64,000 bases of DNA from an uncultured Acetobacterium sp. (GCF_963664135.1 NZ_OY760905.1:3622736-3686735), one strand, 5' to 3'; positions 26,654 to 36,322 are shown, counted from the first letter of the stretch. Translations and numbers: made by a program. The notes: generated from the sequence alone by a model not told the origin.

Positions 26654-27073
26654 ATGCGCGGCCCTATTGATTATATTGTATTGGAGTTTGTAGGAAACCA
26701 GTTTAAAGGAGAGGTGTTGGATGCCTTGACTGATGCGGTCAATAAAAAGATCATAAACGTATTGGATATTGCACTGATTCACAAAGATAATGAAGGTAAT
26801 GTCACTGCCATGGAATTGAGTAATGTGGACAATGAATTAGCCCGGGCTATTGATGCAACTCACAAAGAGAATAAAGGGTTTATTTCGATTGAGGATAAAG
26901 AAGAAGTGGGGGAACTGTTGGATCTAAACAATTCGGCGGGATTGTTGATTATTGAACAATTGTGGGCAAAGGATTTAAAAAAAGCGCTGCTGAAAGCCAA
27001 TGGCAGACTAGTATCAGAAGGCCGGATCCATCCGGATGCAGCAGCAGAATTAGATAAAGAGGAGGAAATTTAA
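26654..27073 (+). CDS. DUF6325 family protein
   Basis: 139 residues from ATG 26654 (GGGAGAG 6 bases upstream; an ATG at 26630 has no site). Starts MRGPIDYIVLEF and alternates helices and strands; residues of about 100-139 carry a helix with VSEGRIHPDAAAELDKE. This small soluble family of unknown function is often encoded next to a SHOCT-domain protein, as here, where the stop codon abuts the next ATG. It may help anchor or regulate envelope or stress proteins, but no reaction can be assigned. Confidence 0.75.
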   Translation: MRGPIDYIVLEFVGNQFKGEVLDALTDAVNKKIINVLDIALIHKDNEGNVTAMELSNVDNELARAIDATHKENKGFISIEDKEEVGELLDLNNSAGLLIIEQLWAKDLKKALLKANGRLVSEGRIHPDAAAELDKEEEI

Positions 27074-27373
27074 ATGGGTGGATTACTAAGAGGTATGGCA
27101 CGAACCGCAGTTGTAGCGGGAACTGCTACCGCAGTATCAAATAATGTCAGTCGCCGTCAGTCGCAACGGTTTGCACAAAAAGATCAGGAGGCCTATGCGC
27201 AACAACAGCAGGCATATCAACAGCAACAGGTATATCAGCCGCAAAGTTACCAGGAAGATGCAGATGTTGATGAACAATTGGAACAATTGACTAAACTTGG
27301 GCAGTTGCGTGATCAGGGCATTTTAACCCAACAGGAGTTTGACGCTAAGAAGAGACAAATTCTGGGATTATAG
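27074..27373 (+). CDS. Short protein with C-terminal SHOCT domain
   Basis: 99 residues: a glycine/alanine-rich N-terminus (GLLRGMARTAVVAGTATAVS), a glutamine/tyrosine-rich low-complexity middle (about 38-62) and a C-terminal SHOCT helix pair (about 68-99, QLTKLGQLRDQGILTQQEFD). SHOCT domains are short oligomerisation or targeting modules. It begins immediately after the DUF6325 stop with GAGGA upstream, so the two are co-translated and probably act together. Confidence 0.8.
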   Translation: MGGLLRGMARTAVVAGTATAVSNNVSRRQSQRFAQKDQEAYAQQQQAYQQQQVYQPQSYQEDADVDEQLEQLTKLGQLRDQGILTQQEFDAKKRQILGL

Positions 27374-27388
27374 TCAGAATGTGCGTTC

Positions 27389-28684
27389 ATGTATAATTTC
27401 AATGAGCTGCTGATTCTCTTTACGGTAATCCTGTTGCTGGTGGTAGTTTTTAGCTTTATAAATGAAAAAACTATAAAACTTCCTTATGAAATTGGGCTGG
27501 TTGTGTTTGGATTGGGATTTTCACTAATTATGATTTTAATTCAAAAATTGAATGTCATTACTATTCCCACAGAAATATTGGATCTGCTCAGGCAATTCAA
27601 TTTCAATGATTTTCTGATTCATGGGGTCTTGTGTTTTATGTTATTCAGTGGAGCATCCCGGATCAAATTCAGTGATTTCAATGAGGATAAGTTCCTTATT
27701 GGAAAAATGGCGATATTAGGTACATTACTGTCAATTTTAGTATATGGGATGCTTTTTTATGGGTTAGGCTATTTACTCCAAATGAATATGAGTTTTTTGG
27801 AAGCCTTTATTCTGGGTTCTGTTGTGGCACCTTCTGACCCAATCTCAGCCATGAGTATTCTCAGTAAAGTAGGATTGCCTCATCGGTTGTCCCTGATTAT
27901 TGAAGGGGAGTCGCTGTTCAATGACGGCGTGGCGGTAGCAATTTTTGCTACCCTAATGAGCATTTTAGAACAAACCGCCCAGGATATTTCACTGGGCGGA
28001 TTTGTCTGGGGATTGACCACGGATATTTTAGGCGCCATCGGGGTTGGTTTAATTGTATCTTTTTTATTGTTTCAGATTTTCAGATATTCGGAGAATCGTT
28101 ACATTAAAGTATTAACCAGTCTCTTAACTGTGATGTTGGCTTATCTGCTTTGCGAGCATCTTGGTTTTTCAGGACCAATTGCCGCCGTGATCTGTGGACT
28201 TTTTTATGCCACCGGAATTGCCGGACAGCAGAAAAAAGGAGTGGGTTTGAAAAACAGAGAAGTGCATGATTTATTTTACGCCTTCTGGAGCGTTATTGAT
28301 AACCTCTTAAACGGAATCCTGTTTCTTCTGGTGGGTCTTTTATTTGTGGACACCCGAAATCTGGAAAGCTTTTCAAATATTGGAATTCTGGCCATCGTTG
28401 TCGGTTCGATTTTCATTAATACCATTTCCCGGTCAGCTGGGGTTTTTGGAAATGTGGTTTTTGCCAAGAAATTGCCCCTTGATATGTCAAAGTTCAGTTA
28501 CACAATTTTTTTCACCTGGGCAGGATTAAAAGGTGGACTTTGTCTGGCGCTGGTTATGGGAACTGGAACATCGCTATCTACTGAAACCTATAACATTTTT
28601 CTGGCTGCTACCTATGCCATCGTTTTGTTCACCACGGTATTTCAGGGTCTCACTATAGGTAAGGTTTATGAAAAACTGAAATAA
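27389..28684 (+). CDS. CPA1-family Na+/H+ antiporter (NhaP-like)
   Basis: 431 residues, about 12 helices. VAPSDPISAMSIL and the helix EGESLFNDGVAVAIF contain the Asp residues of the ion site (N-D motif) characteristic of the CPA1/NhaP family. It exchanges cytoplasmic Na+ (or K+) for H+. The protein lacks the long cytoplasmic tail of some relatives. The ATG is 15 bases after the SHOCT stop and has no clear ribosome site, so translational coupling is likely. In a sodium-dependent acetogen it would affect the Na+ gradient, an inference from organism type. Confidence 0.88.
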   Translation: MYNFNELLILFTVILLLVVVFSFINEKTIKLPYEIGLVVFGLGFSLIMILIQKLNVITIPTEILDLLRQFNFNDFLIHGVLCFMLFSGASRIKFSDFNEDKFLIGKMAILGTLLSILVYGMLFYGLGYLLQMNMSFLEAFILGSVVAPSDPISAMSILSKVGLPHRLSLIIEGESLFNDGVAVAIFATLMSILEQTAQDISLGGFVWGLTTDILGAIGVGLIVSFLLFQIFRYSENRYIKVLTSLLTVMLAYLLCEHLGFSGPIAAVICGLFYATGIAGQQKKGVGLKNREVHDLFYAFWSVIDNLLNGILFLLVGLLFVDTRNLESFSNIGILAIVVGSIFINTISRSAGVFGNVVFAKKLPLDMSKFSYTIFFTWAGLKGGLCLALVMGTGTSLSTETYNIFLAATYAIVLFTTVFQGLTIGKVYEKLK

Positions 28685-28709
28685 GCAGAGATTTAAATGG
28701 AGGTGAATG

Positions 28710-30236
28710 ATGAAAAGAATCGTAAGCAATATTAAAAACAATTCGAAGTTTATAATCAATGTATTATTAATTGTGATTCAATTGGTTTTTTTTGGGATAC
28801 TCATTTACAAATTCAGGGAGCATGCTTTAGCAGCCTATTGGGTAGTTGAAGCCATTGCTATTTTAGTGGTGCTTTATATTATTTATCAGAATAAGTCAGC
28901 TTCTTATAAAATTTCCTGGATTGTTTTTGTATTAATCTTGCCGATCGCGGGCATTCTACTCTTTCTTCTGTGGGGAGAAAGTCGGATTTCCGAAAAATCG
29001 ATGAATTTTTTGAACACCATCGATAAAAACACCTTTGGTAAACTCCAGCAAAATAAGGATGTCTATCATGAGATAAAAGATCCTGGGATTAAAAAACAGG
29101 TTGATTTAGTTAGTCACCTGGGGGATACGCCGGTTTGGAAAAACACTAAAACAGAGTATTTAAAACTGGGAGAGATTATGCATCAGGCTAATCTTGATAT
29201 TATTAATCAAGCTGAAAAATTCATTTTTCTTGAATACTTCATTGTTACCGCAGGAAAAATGTATGATGAATTAATGGCGGCCTTATACGCAAAAGCGGAA
29301 GCAGGTGTTGAAGTGCGGATGATGGTTGATGCAGGCGGTAGCATGACAACTATGCCTAAGGATTTTTTTAAAACCTGTGCGGAGCATAAGATTCAATGCG
29401 TTCCTTTTAATCCGCTGTCGGCATCACTTTATCGGTTTATCAGCTTTCGGGATCATCGAAAAATGACGATTGTGGACGGTAATATAGCCATTGCCGGTGG
29501 TATTAACATTGGGGATGAATATATCAATGAAATAGAAGTCCATGGGCATTGGAAAGATATGGCATTGTGCATTGAAGGCGACGCTGTATACAGCATGACG
29601 GCCATGTTTCTCAACATGTGGGAGTATGTCACCAAAGAACAGACAGCGTTGGAGGATTATCGGGGAACCAAGGAGAGCCCTCAGACCGATGAATTTGTGA
29701 TGCCATTCTGTGATGGCCCGATGAATAATAAAGAACCCATTCAGAATACCTATATGAATCTTTTTGTCAATGCCAAACGATATATTTACATCACAACGCC
29801 GTATCTCATTTTAGATACAGATCTCACAAATTGTATCTTAATGGCAGCAAGAAGCGGGGTGGATGTTCGAATTATCACTCCAGGAATACCGGATCAAAAA
29901 ATAGTTTATGCAACAACCCGATCATTTTATGGCACACTTTTAGCTGAAGGGGTACGGATTTATGAGTACACACCGGGATTCCTTCATGGTAAGGTGCTGG
30001 TTACCGATGATGACGTCGCCATTGTGGGATCAATTAACATGGATTATCGCAGTCTGACCTGGAATTATGAATATGGAACCTGGATTCATAATTCTAAAAC
30101 GGTGATGGATATCAAAGAAGATTTGTTAGGCATTATTGAAGTAAGTCATGAGGTTTTATACTCGGACTGGAAGAAGTCGAACTTCCTGAAAAAGGTGGGT
30201 CAATCAATTTTAAGAATTACAGCACCGTTGATGTAG
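28710..30236 (+). CDS. cls: Cardiolipin synthase (phospholipase D family)
   Basis: Joins two phosphatidylglycerols into cardiolipin in the membrane. Two N-terminal helices (about 15-37 and 42-60) plus a third near 70-88 precede two PLD domains with H-x-K-x4-D motifs: DHRKMTIVDGNIAIAGG (about 250) and HGKVLVTDDDVAIVGS (about 425). The 508-residue length is typical of Gram-positive Cls. Two tandem ATGs occur at 28707 and 28710; the second has GGAGG at 6 bases and is preferred. It lies 25 bases after the antiporter and ends the stress operon. Confidence 0.93.
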   Translation: MKRIVSNIKNNSKFIINVLLIVIQLVFFGILIYKFREHALAAYWVVEAIAILVVLYIIYQNKSASYKISWIVFVLILPIAGILLFLLWGESRISEKSMNFLNTIDKNTFGKLQQNKDVYHEIKDPGIKKQVDLVSHLGDTPVWKNTKTEYLKLGEIMHQANLDIINQAEKFIFLEYFIVTAGKMYDELMAALYAKAEAGVEVRMMVDAGGSMTTMPKDFFKTCAEHKIQCVPFNPLSASLYRFISFRDHRKMTIVDGNIAIAGGINIGDEYINEIEVHGHWKDMALCIEGDAVYSMTAMFLNMWEYVTKEQTALEDYRGTKESPQTDEFVMPFCDGPMNNKEPIQNTYMNLFVNAKRYIYITTPYLILDTDLTNCILMAARSGVDVRIITPGIPDQKIVYATTRSFYGTLLAEGVRIYEYTPGFLHGKVLVTDDDVAIVGSINMDYRSLTWNYEYGTWIHNSKTVMDIKEDLLGIIEVSHEVLYSDWKKSNFLKKVGQSILRITAPLM

Positions 30237-30280
30237 TGTGTTTTTACTGCAATAAAATACTGAAAAACCATCAGAAAACG

Positions 30281-30321
30281 AAATGCGATGGAAGTTATAT
30301 TATTTAACTTCCATCGCATTT
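30281..30321. terminator. Hairpin terminator between cls and potD
   Basis: A perfect 17-base stem, AAATGCGATGGAAGTTA and its complement, around seven bases. It can serve cls and the converging potD; the T-run is short. Confidence 0.8.
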
Positions 30322-30413
30322 ATTTGTACGGTCGGCATCGGCCAATCTAAATATTAAAAAATGTGTAGACAAGCATTGTTATAATCAAAAATTGACCGTG
30401 GGGAGAACAGCAT

Positions 30414-31454
30414 TTATTTTGAAACATTTACTTCAGTCCAGGCACGATTGTAAATTTCTAAAATATCACTGGGTAGATCTTTAAAAATCTCACAGCGGGC
30501 TAGATCTTCTTTAGTAATATTAAAGGCGGTGTTTTTTTGCCAGCTTTCATCAAGCAAGCCAATCGCCTGGGTGACCGGGGTTGAGTAACCAACGTATTCG
30601 ACATTTTTGGCAGCCACTTCCGGTGTCAGCATGTAATTGATGAATTGTTCGGCCAGTTCCGGGTTCTGGGAATTTTTGGGAATAACAAAATTATCATAAA
30701 AAGCATTGGAACCTTCTTTGGGAACGGCAAAAGCCAAGGAGTCATTATCACTCATAATAATCGACGCATCCCCGGAGTAGACCACTGCCATGGCAGCATC
30801 TTTGGTAGCCATCAGGCTTTTAACGTTGTCAGTCACATAGGCCATTACTAGGGGCTTTTGCACAATGAGGGCATCCCGGGCTGCATTGATATTGACTTCA
30901 TTGGTTTCGTTCATGGAAAAGCCCAGCCGTTTTAGGGAGGCACCCATACTGTCCCGGATGCTGTCGTACATTAAAATCTTAGACGCATATTTGTCATTCC
31001 ATAAAATATTCCAGCTGTCCACCGGGTCGGTCACCTGATCGGTGTTATAAATAATCCCTAAGACGCCATAGAAATAAGGAACCGAATACTGATTGTCGGG
31101 ATCGAAGGGCAGGTTTAAGGCAGTGATATCAATATTGGCAAGGTTGGGGATGTTTTCTTTGCTGATCGGACGCAACATCTCTTCTTTGATCAGGCGTTCA
31201 ATCATGTAATCCGACGGTACCAATACATCATAGGTATCCGATGAGTTTTTAACCTTGACGTACATGTCTTCGTTAGAGGTATAGGTTTCATAATTGACCC
31301 GACAATTATATTCTTCTTCAAATTGGGCAATAATTTCGGGATCCATATAATCGCCCCAATTGTAAACATTGAGGACTGCTCGATCGTCTGATGCGCAGCC
31401 GCCAAGCATTAGCGGCAGGCATAGAACAGCTAAGACTAATAAGATTTTTTTCAT
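30414..31454 (-). CDS. potD: Spermidine/putrescine-binding lipoprotein PotD
   Basis: 346 residues. A lipoprotein signal peptide ends at LMLGGC (Cys 20 to be lipidated). The mature part is a periplasmic-binding-type fold with NVYNWGDYMDP at its start, the D-x-x-V-P-S-D-Y-M segment (VLVPSDYMIERL) and VPYFYGVLGIIYN, as in PotD/PotF. It delivers polyamines to PotABC. Gene order ABCD on the minus strand with D last is the common Gram-positive arrangement. It follows potC by 45 bases with AGGAG at the start. Confidence 0.93.
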   Translation of the reverse strand: MKKILLVLAVLCLPLMLGGCASDDRAVLNVYNWGDYMDPEIIAQFEEEYNCRVNYETYTSNEDMYVKVKNSSDTYDVLVPSDYMIERLIKEEMLRPISKENIPNLANIDITALNLPFDPDNQYSVPYFYGVLGIIYNTDQVTDPVDSWNILWNDKYASKILMYDSIRDSMGASLKRLGFSMNETNEVNINAARDALIVQKPLVMAYVTDNVKSLMATKDAAMAVVYSGDASIIMSDNDSLAFAVPKEGSNAFYDNFVIPKNSQNPELAEQFINYMLTPEVAAKNVEYVGYSTPVTQAIGLLDESWQKNTAFNITKEDLARCEIFKDLPSDILEIYNRAWTEVNVSK

Positions 31455-31499
31455 TCTATTCTCCTTTTAAATTTTTCTATTCGATTAAATAAATAACTG

Positions 31500-32276
31500 C
31501 TAAATTTGTTTGATCCCTTTTTCGCTGCGGATATTGATGATGATCAATAAAAGCATGATACAACCAAACATAATCGTGGACAGGGCATTAATTTTGGGAT
31601 TAATACCGGCCTTGGCCATGGAGTAAATGGTGATCGACAGGTTACTCACGCCGTTACCGGTGGTAAAGAAACTGATCACAAAATCATCAATGGACAGAGT
31701 AAAGGCGATTAGTGCTCCCGAGGTAACACCCGGTAGAATCTCAGGAAAGAGAACCTTCCAGAAGGCATATCTGGGGGTAGCACCCAAATCAAGGGCGGCA
31801 TCAAAGATATTCTCCGGCAGTCGGCTGAACCGGGGCATGACGGATAAAATCACATAGGGGATACAAAAGGTGATATGAGCAATAATCACAGTGGTCAGCC
31901 CCATTTTCATGCCAGCAAAAATAAATAGCGACATCAGGGTGATGCCCATAACAATATCCGGCACCAGCACCGGGATATTATTCATAAACAGATAGGGCTT
32001 TTTAAGTCGCGAACGCATTTGATAAATACCCAAAGCCGACAAAGTACCGACCACCGTGGAAACGGCGGTGGCTACCAGCGCAATGACGATGGTATAGTAC
32101 AGCGCCTGCAGGATATAACGATCCTGAAAAAGCATGACATACCATTTTAAGGTAAAACCGGACCAGGAACCCATAATTTTTGAATCGTTAAAAGAATAAA
32201 TAATCAGGACCAAAATAGGCGCGTACAAAAACAGCAAAATGAAACCAAAGGCGAGATTCTTAAACAGCTTTCTCAT
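31500..32276 (-). CDS. potC: Spermidine/putrescine ABC transporter permease PotC
   Basis: 258-residue permease with six helices. The EAA loop that docks the ATPase reads AALDLGATPRYAFWKVLFPEILPGV (shown in part: DLGATPRYAFWKV). The short length and IYSFNDSKIMGSWSGFTLKWY near the N-terminus are typical of PotC/PotI. Its ATG overlaps the potB stop (ATGA), with GGAGG-like sequence inside potB, so B and C are translationally coupled and form the heterodimeric channel. Confidence 0.93.
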   Translation of the reverse strand: MRKLFKNLAFGFILLFLYAPILVLIIYSFNDSKIMGSWSGFTLKWYVMLFQDRYILQALYYTIVIALVATAVSTVVGTLSALGIYQMRSRLKKPYLFMNNIPVLVPDIVMGITLMSLFIFAGMKMGLTTVIIAHITFCIPYVILSVMPRFSRLPENIFDAALDLGATPRYAFWKVLFPEILPGVTSGALIAFTLSIDDFVISFFTTGNGVSNLSITIYSMAKAGINPKINALSTIMFGCIMLLLIIINIRSEKGIKQI

Positions 32277-33121
32277 AAGATTTGGCCTCCTGTATCAATT
32301 TCTTTTCCGGCGATTAAACGGGCAATACCCAGAACCAGAAAAATAATCGTCATCAGCACCATCGAAATGGCGGATCCGAAATTCCAGTTATTGACGGTTA
32401 AAAATTGCTGTTCAATGAGATTTCCGATCAGCATGTATTTCCCGCCACCTAATAGGTTGGAAATAACAAAGGTGCTCACGGCCGGCATAAAGACCATCAT
32501 GCAGCCCGAGACAATTCCTGGTAAACTGAGAGGAAATTTGACTTTCATAAACATCTGAAAATGGTTGGCGCCCAAATCGGTGGCGGCCCTTAACAAATCC
32601 GGATCGATTTTTTTAAGTGAGGTATATATCGGTAACAGCATATATGGGAAAAAGTTATAGACCATGCCCAGAATGACTGCCGATTGGGTATAGAGCAAGG
32701 TCGCATCGGTAAAACCTAATAAACCCAGAAATTTTACCACCAAACCGCTGCCACTGAGCAGAACCATCCAGGCATAGGTTCGTAGCAGAAAATTTACCCA
32801 CATTGGCAGAATCATCAGTACGATCATCAGATTCTGGCGATGTTCCGGCAGCGAAACAATCAGGTTCCCCAGCGGGTAGGCAATCATAAAAGAAATTACG
32901 GTGGCAATCACGGCGTATAAAAAGGAGCGGTACAAAAGTTCCAGATAAACCGGATCCAGAAATTCCTGGTAATTTTCCAGGGTGAAGGTATATTCGCCCA
33001 TTTTAAAATCCGGGTTGGATAAAAAGCTGAACCAGATCACCACCAGCAGGGGAACCGCAATAAAAATAATCATCCACAGGCCATACGGGTAAGCGATGTA
33101 CTCCTTAAATGTCTTCATCAT
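32273..33121 (-). CDS. potB: Spermidine/putrescine ABC transporter permease PotB
   Basis: 282 residues, six helices, with the periplasmic loop [21 protein letters not shown] after helix 1 seen in PotB/PotH proteins (first part FSFLSNPDF). The cytoplasmic EAA loop is [21 protein letters not shown] (core [10 protein letters not shown]). It overlaps the end of potA by 17 bases and the start of potC by 4, an uninterrupted operon. Confidence 0.93.
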   Translation of the reverse strand: MMKTFKEYIAYPYGLWMIIFIAVPLLVVIWFSFLSNPDFKMGEYTFTLENYQEFLDPVYLELLYRSFLYAVIATVISFMIAYPLGNLIVSLPEHRQNLMIVLMILPMWVNFLLRTYAWMVLLSGSGLVVKFLGLLGFTDATLLYTQSAVILGMVYNFFPYMLLPIYTSLKKIDPDLLRAATDLGANHFQMFMKVKFPLSLPGIVSGCMMVFMPAVSTFVISNLLGGGKYMLIGNLIEQQFLTVNNWNFGSAISMVLMTIIFLVLGIARLIAGKEIDTGGQIL

Positions 33122-34172
33122 CGGAATCCTTTTTCATGATATGGATGTTATTGGGGTCGACCCAGATACTGATCTGATCGCCGGGGAAAAACTCCCGGGT
33201 GGTGTGAATCAGCCAGTGGATTATGCCGCATTTCATCAGGATTTCATAGTGCATCCCCAGGAAGGTGACCGATTCGATAATTCCGTCCAATAAGCCGTCG
33301 CCAGGCTTGGCGATTTCGATGTCTTCCGGGCGGATAACCGTGAGAACATTTACGTTTTCGCCGAAGCCCTTGTCCACACATTTAAAATCGACATCCTGAA
33401 TCTTTACCAGGCAATCTTTAAGCATGGTCGAATCGAGAATGTTGCTTTCACCGATAAAATCGGCGGCAAAGGCGTTTCGGGGTTCGTTGTAAATATCCAC
33501 CGGCGAACCGATTTGTTGTATCCGGCCACGGTTCATAATGATGATGGTGTCAGACATGGTCATGGCTTCTTCCTGATCGTGGGTAACATAAATAAAGGTG
33601 ATCCCGGTTTTTTTCTGGAGGTTTTTCAGTTCCAGCTGCATATTTTTACGGAGCTTGAGATCCAGAGCGCCTAGAGGTTCGTCCAACAGCAGAACCCGGG
33701 GGTGATTGACCAGGGCTCGGGCAATGGCCACCCGTTGCTGTTCGCCGCCGCTTAAGGAATTAACATCCCGCTGTTCTTGACCTTGTAAATTGACCATCCG
33801 CAGCATTTCCTGAACCAGGTTTGCTATTTCATCCTTAGGCTTCTTTTGAATTTTCAGACCAAAGGCGACATTATCATAAACATTAAGATGGGGGAACAGG
33901 GCATATTTTTGAAAGACGGTGTTGATGGGACGTTTGTTGGCCGGTATATTGACCAGTGATTTTCCTTCAAAAAGAATATCGCCGCCATCTGGGGTTTCAA
34001 AGCCCCCAATCATCCGCAATAAGGTTGTTTTCCCACATCCGCTGGGACCAAGAATGGTTAAAAATTCATTGGGGCGGATATGAAAATTGATTTCATCAAT
34101 GATCTTTTTGTCCCCATAGAATTTAACTAAATTCTTGACTTGAATTATCTTTTCAGTTATATTTGTTTTCAA
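33105..34172 (-). CDS. potA: Spermidine/putrescine ABC transporter ATPase PotA
   Basis: 355-residue ATPase. Walker [11 protein letters not shown]-loop in [12 protein letters not shown], signature [15 protein letters not shown] and Walker [13 protein letters not shown] are followed by a C-terminal TOBE domain (about 275-350). TTG 34172 is taken as start: GGAGG lies 9 bases upstream, while an ATG at 34217 precedes that site and adds 15 unrelated residues. It energises PotBC. A promoter and a terminator-like hairpin lie in the leader just upstream. Confidence 0.92.
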   Translation of the reverse strand: MKTNITEKIIQVKNLVKFYGDKKIIDEINFHIRPNEFLTILGPSGCGKTTLLRMIGGFETPDGGDILFEGKSLVNIPANKRPINTVFQKYALFPHLNVYDNVAFGLKIQKKPKDEIANLVQEMLRMVNLQGQEQRDVNSLSGGEQQRVAIARALVNHPRVLLLDEPLGALDLKLRKNMQLELKNLQKKTGITFIYVTHDQEEAMTMSDTIIIMNRGRIQQIGSPVDIYNEPRNAFAADFIGESNILDSTMLKDCLVKIQDVDFKCVDKGFGENVNVLTVIRPEDIEIAKPGDGLLDGIIESVTFLGMHYEILMKCGIIHWLIHTTREFFPGDQISIWVDPNNIHIMKKDSDDEDI

Positions 34173-34215
34173 TTCATAAATCCTCCGAAGCTTTATCAAG
34201 ATGATAAATTTAAGC

Positions 34216-34242
34216 AAAAAAATCCCCAGGCTTTCCCCAGGG
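34216..34242 (-). terminator. Attenuator-like terminator in the potA leader
   Basis: On the minus strand CCC-T-GG, six-base loop, CC-T-GGG forms a short GC hairpin followed by GA and seven T. It lies between the promoter at 34278-34306 and the potA start. Confidence 0.6.
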
Positions 34243-34277
34243 TAATTAAGCGATTCATTGCTTGTATAATGTCTTTT

Positions 34278-34306
34278 ATTCTATCATGGAATTGTTTGTG
34301 TTGCAA
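34278..34306 (-). promoter_or_regulatory. Promoter of potABCD
   Basis: On the minus strand TTGCAA and TAGAAT are spaced by 17 bases with TGA before the -10. Start of transcription is expected near 34271, giving a leader of about 100 bases. Confidence 0.65.
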
Positions 34307-34372
34307 TAAAATTACAACATCAATAACTGTGATTTTATAGTAGTTAGTAGCGTCTGCTGTTATAGACAAGAT

Positions 34373-34407
34373 ATGCCCGCATGACAGATCGACTGTCGTG
34401 CGGGCAT
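34373..34407. terminator. Stable hairpin between motB and the pot leader
   Basis: ATGCCCGCATGACAG pairs with CTGTCGTGCGGGCAT (one A.G mismatch) around five bases, 35 bases past the motB stop. There is no T-run, so it may stabilise the 3' end or be a weak terminator. Confidence 0.6.
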
Positions 34408-34443
34408 AATTTAAGTGGATTGATTTTTTATTGAGACATTTTT

Positions 34444-35184
34444 CTATTGTGATTTTTCGGTAGCATTGAAATCGGTTCTTAAGATGACAATATCAACGCG
34501 ACGATTTTTGGCTTTTCCTTCTTCAGTGTCATTGGGAGCAACGGGCCGATATTCGCCATATCCCACGGCACTGATTTTATCAGCCGGGAAACCTGATCGG
34601 GACACGATGATCTCCAGCACCTTTGAGGCACGCATAACCGATAAATCCCAGTTATTACTATACATACTGTTGTTTATCGGGACATTGTCGGTATAGCCTT
34701 CAATTCGAACGTAGTTATCGACAACTTTTAAAATATTACCCAGTTCAACCAAAGTGTTCACTGTTTCCGGCTTAACAGCCGGACTTCCCGAATCGAAGAG
34801 GACATAGTCTTTAAAGGTGATCCAGATGCCGATATCACCGAGATTAACGGTTACCTGGTTTTGCAGACCTTTTTCATTAATCAGTGATTGAACCTGTTCA
34901 ACGATTTTTTCCAGGTCTTGTTCGGTTACATTTCCGTCTGTGGGTTTGACTTCATTCAGTTTGACATCTTCTACAGGACTGCCTTGATCGCCACCATCAA
35001 CTTTCTGCTGATCACCAGCCAGCGCAGAGTTTAAAGAACTTGATAATTCTTTATATTTATCGGCATCGACAGCGCTCATCGCATACATCACGACAAAGAA
35101 AATCATCAGCAGCGTAATGAAGTCGGCGTAGCTTAGTAACCATCGCTCAGTGGTGTCCTTTTCGGCTTCTGGTTTACGTTTCAT
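34444..35184 (-). CDS. motB: Flagellar stator protein MotB
   Basis: 246 residues. A short basic N-terminus, one helix with the ion-carrying Asp (YADFITLLMIFFVVMYAMS, D at about 21), a linker and plug, and a C-terminal OmpA-like peptidoglycan-binding domain (about 135-235: FDSGSPAVKPET, EGYTDNVPI, NWDLSVMRASKVLEI). With MotA it forms the stator around the flagellar rotor. It starts 27 bases behind motA. Whether protons or sodium drive it cannot be told from these residues alone. Confidence 0.93.
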   Translation of the reverse strand: MKRKPEAEKDTTERWLLSYADFITLLMIFFVVMYAMSAVDADKYKELSSSLNSALAGDQQKVDGGDQGSPVEDVKLNEVKPTDGNVTEQDLEKIVEQVQSLINEKGLQNQVTVNLGDIGIWITFKDYVLFDSGSPAVKPETVNTLVELGNILKVVDNYVRIEGYTDNVPINNSMYSNNWDLSVMRASKVLEIIVSRSGFPADKISAVGYGEYRPVAPNDTEEGKAKNRRVDIVILRTDFNATEKSQ

Positions 35185-35210
35185 AGTTTGTGTTAACTCC
35201 TTCTCGGAAC

Positions 35211-36029
35211 TTATTTACCTTTTTTAGCCTTACCCTTGGCCGGCTTACCTTCACCTTTTTGACCGCCGCCTTCCAGTTCTTTCATGGATAGATAGCCCTT
35301 CAGCTTTTCTTCAACAAAATTAGGGTTGGCACCTTCCTGAATCAGGATCAATCCTTCAATAATCATGGAATTATAGACCATTTCTTTCTTGCTTTTATTC
35401 TTTAAATTAGAACCAATGGGAAGCCAAAGCAGGTTGGCCGTAGCAAGACCGTAGAGCGTACAGATAAAAGCGACGGCAATGGATTCACCCAATTTATCTG
35501 GTTCAGATAAATTTCCCAATACATTGATCAGTCCCAAGCAGGTACCGATGATCCCTAAAGTTGGCGCAAAGCCACCGGCTGCTTCAAAGATGGCCGCACC
35601 GCCATGATGACGGTGCTCGATCATATCAAGATCCGACTCCAGGGCTTCCCGGGTTTTAACCGGATCAAGACCGTCAAGAATAAACTGCAGGCCACGTTTG
35701 GTAAAAGCATCGATGGCATTATTTTCCAGTACTTCTTTTTCAAGACTCAGAATCCCTTTGGTGCGAGCCGTTTTTGACATGGCTTTCATATTTTCAATCA
35801 GTCCGGGATAATCGTAGTTCTTGTTGGTAAAAGCGACTTTAAACAATTTGGGTACTTTTTTAATTTCGGACATCGGAAAAGACATCCCGGTGGCCCCAAT
35901 TGTTCCGAGTATAACGATCATAAATGCGGTTGGCGACAAAAGGTGAAGTGGGGCGCCGCCTTCAAGCCAAAAGGCAACGATAATTGAAGCTAGCCCGCCT
36001 ATAGAAAAAATGATGACAAATATATCCAA
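35211..36029 (-). CDS. motA: Flagellar stator protein MotA
   Basis: 272 residues with four helices (two near the N-terminus, two at about 145-205). The cytoplasmic loop between helices 2 and 3 contains the charged residues that contact FliG. GGFAPTLGIIGTCLGLI and AVAFICTLYGLATANLLWLPI are the MotA/PomA helix 3 and 4 signatures. The C-terminal tail is rich in Gly, Lys and Ala (KGEGKPAKGKAKKGK), unusual in length but without a domain. TTAGGAGG precedes the ATG, with a sigma-28-like promoter about 90-115 bases further up. Confidence 0.93.
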   Translation of the reverse strand: MDIFVIIFSIGGLASIIVAFWLEGGAPLHLLSPTAFMIVILGTIGATGMSFPMSEIKKVPKLFKVAFTNKNYDYPGLIENMKAMSKTARTKGILSLEKEVLENNAIDAFTKRGLQFILDGLDPVKTREALESDLDMIEHRHHGGAAIFEAAGGFAPTLGIIGTCLGLINVLGNLSEPDKLGESIAVAFICTLYGLATANLLWLPIGSNLKNKSKKEMVYNSMIIEGLILIQEGANPNFVEEKLKGYLSMKELEGGGQKGEGKPAKGKAKKGK

Positions 36030-36118
36030 AAAGAAATCCTCCTAAATTGCAAATGAAAATAGTGATATTTGATTAATCGGTTATAGCAATCACTGTTGTA
36101 TTATTTGGTACATAATTA

Positions 36119-36145
36119 ATATCGACATATTTAAGCGTTGTTTTA
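36119..36145 (-). promoter_or_regulatory. Sigma-28 (SigD/FliA) type promoter of motAB
   Basis: On the minus strand TAAA, 15 bases, GTCGATAT, one base away from the B. subtilis SigD consensus TAAA-N15-GCCGATAT. It lies in the 290-base gap between motA and the HD-GYP gene, where nothing else is evident. Confidence 0.75.
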
Positions 36146-36322
36146 GAAAAATCTAAAACTTAGTCAAAATTTATTATTGAAGTAAAATCATACTTATCCT
36201 TATCTTACCTTTAATTAAGAATATGGTCAAGTCAGATTTGGCAAAACTAAAATTTTAAGTCAATTAAACTGAACTAAAAAGCCAGGGAATCAAACAAAAA
36301 TGGATTCAACAAAAAATTACCC

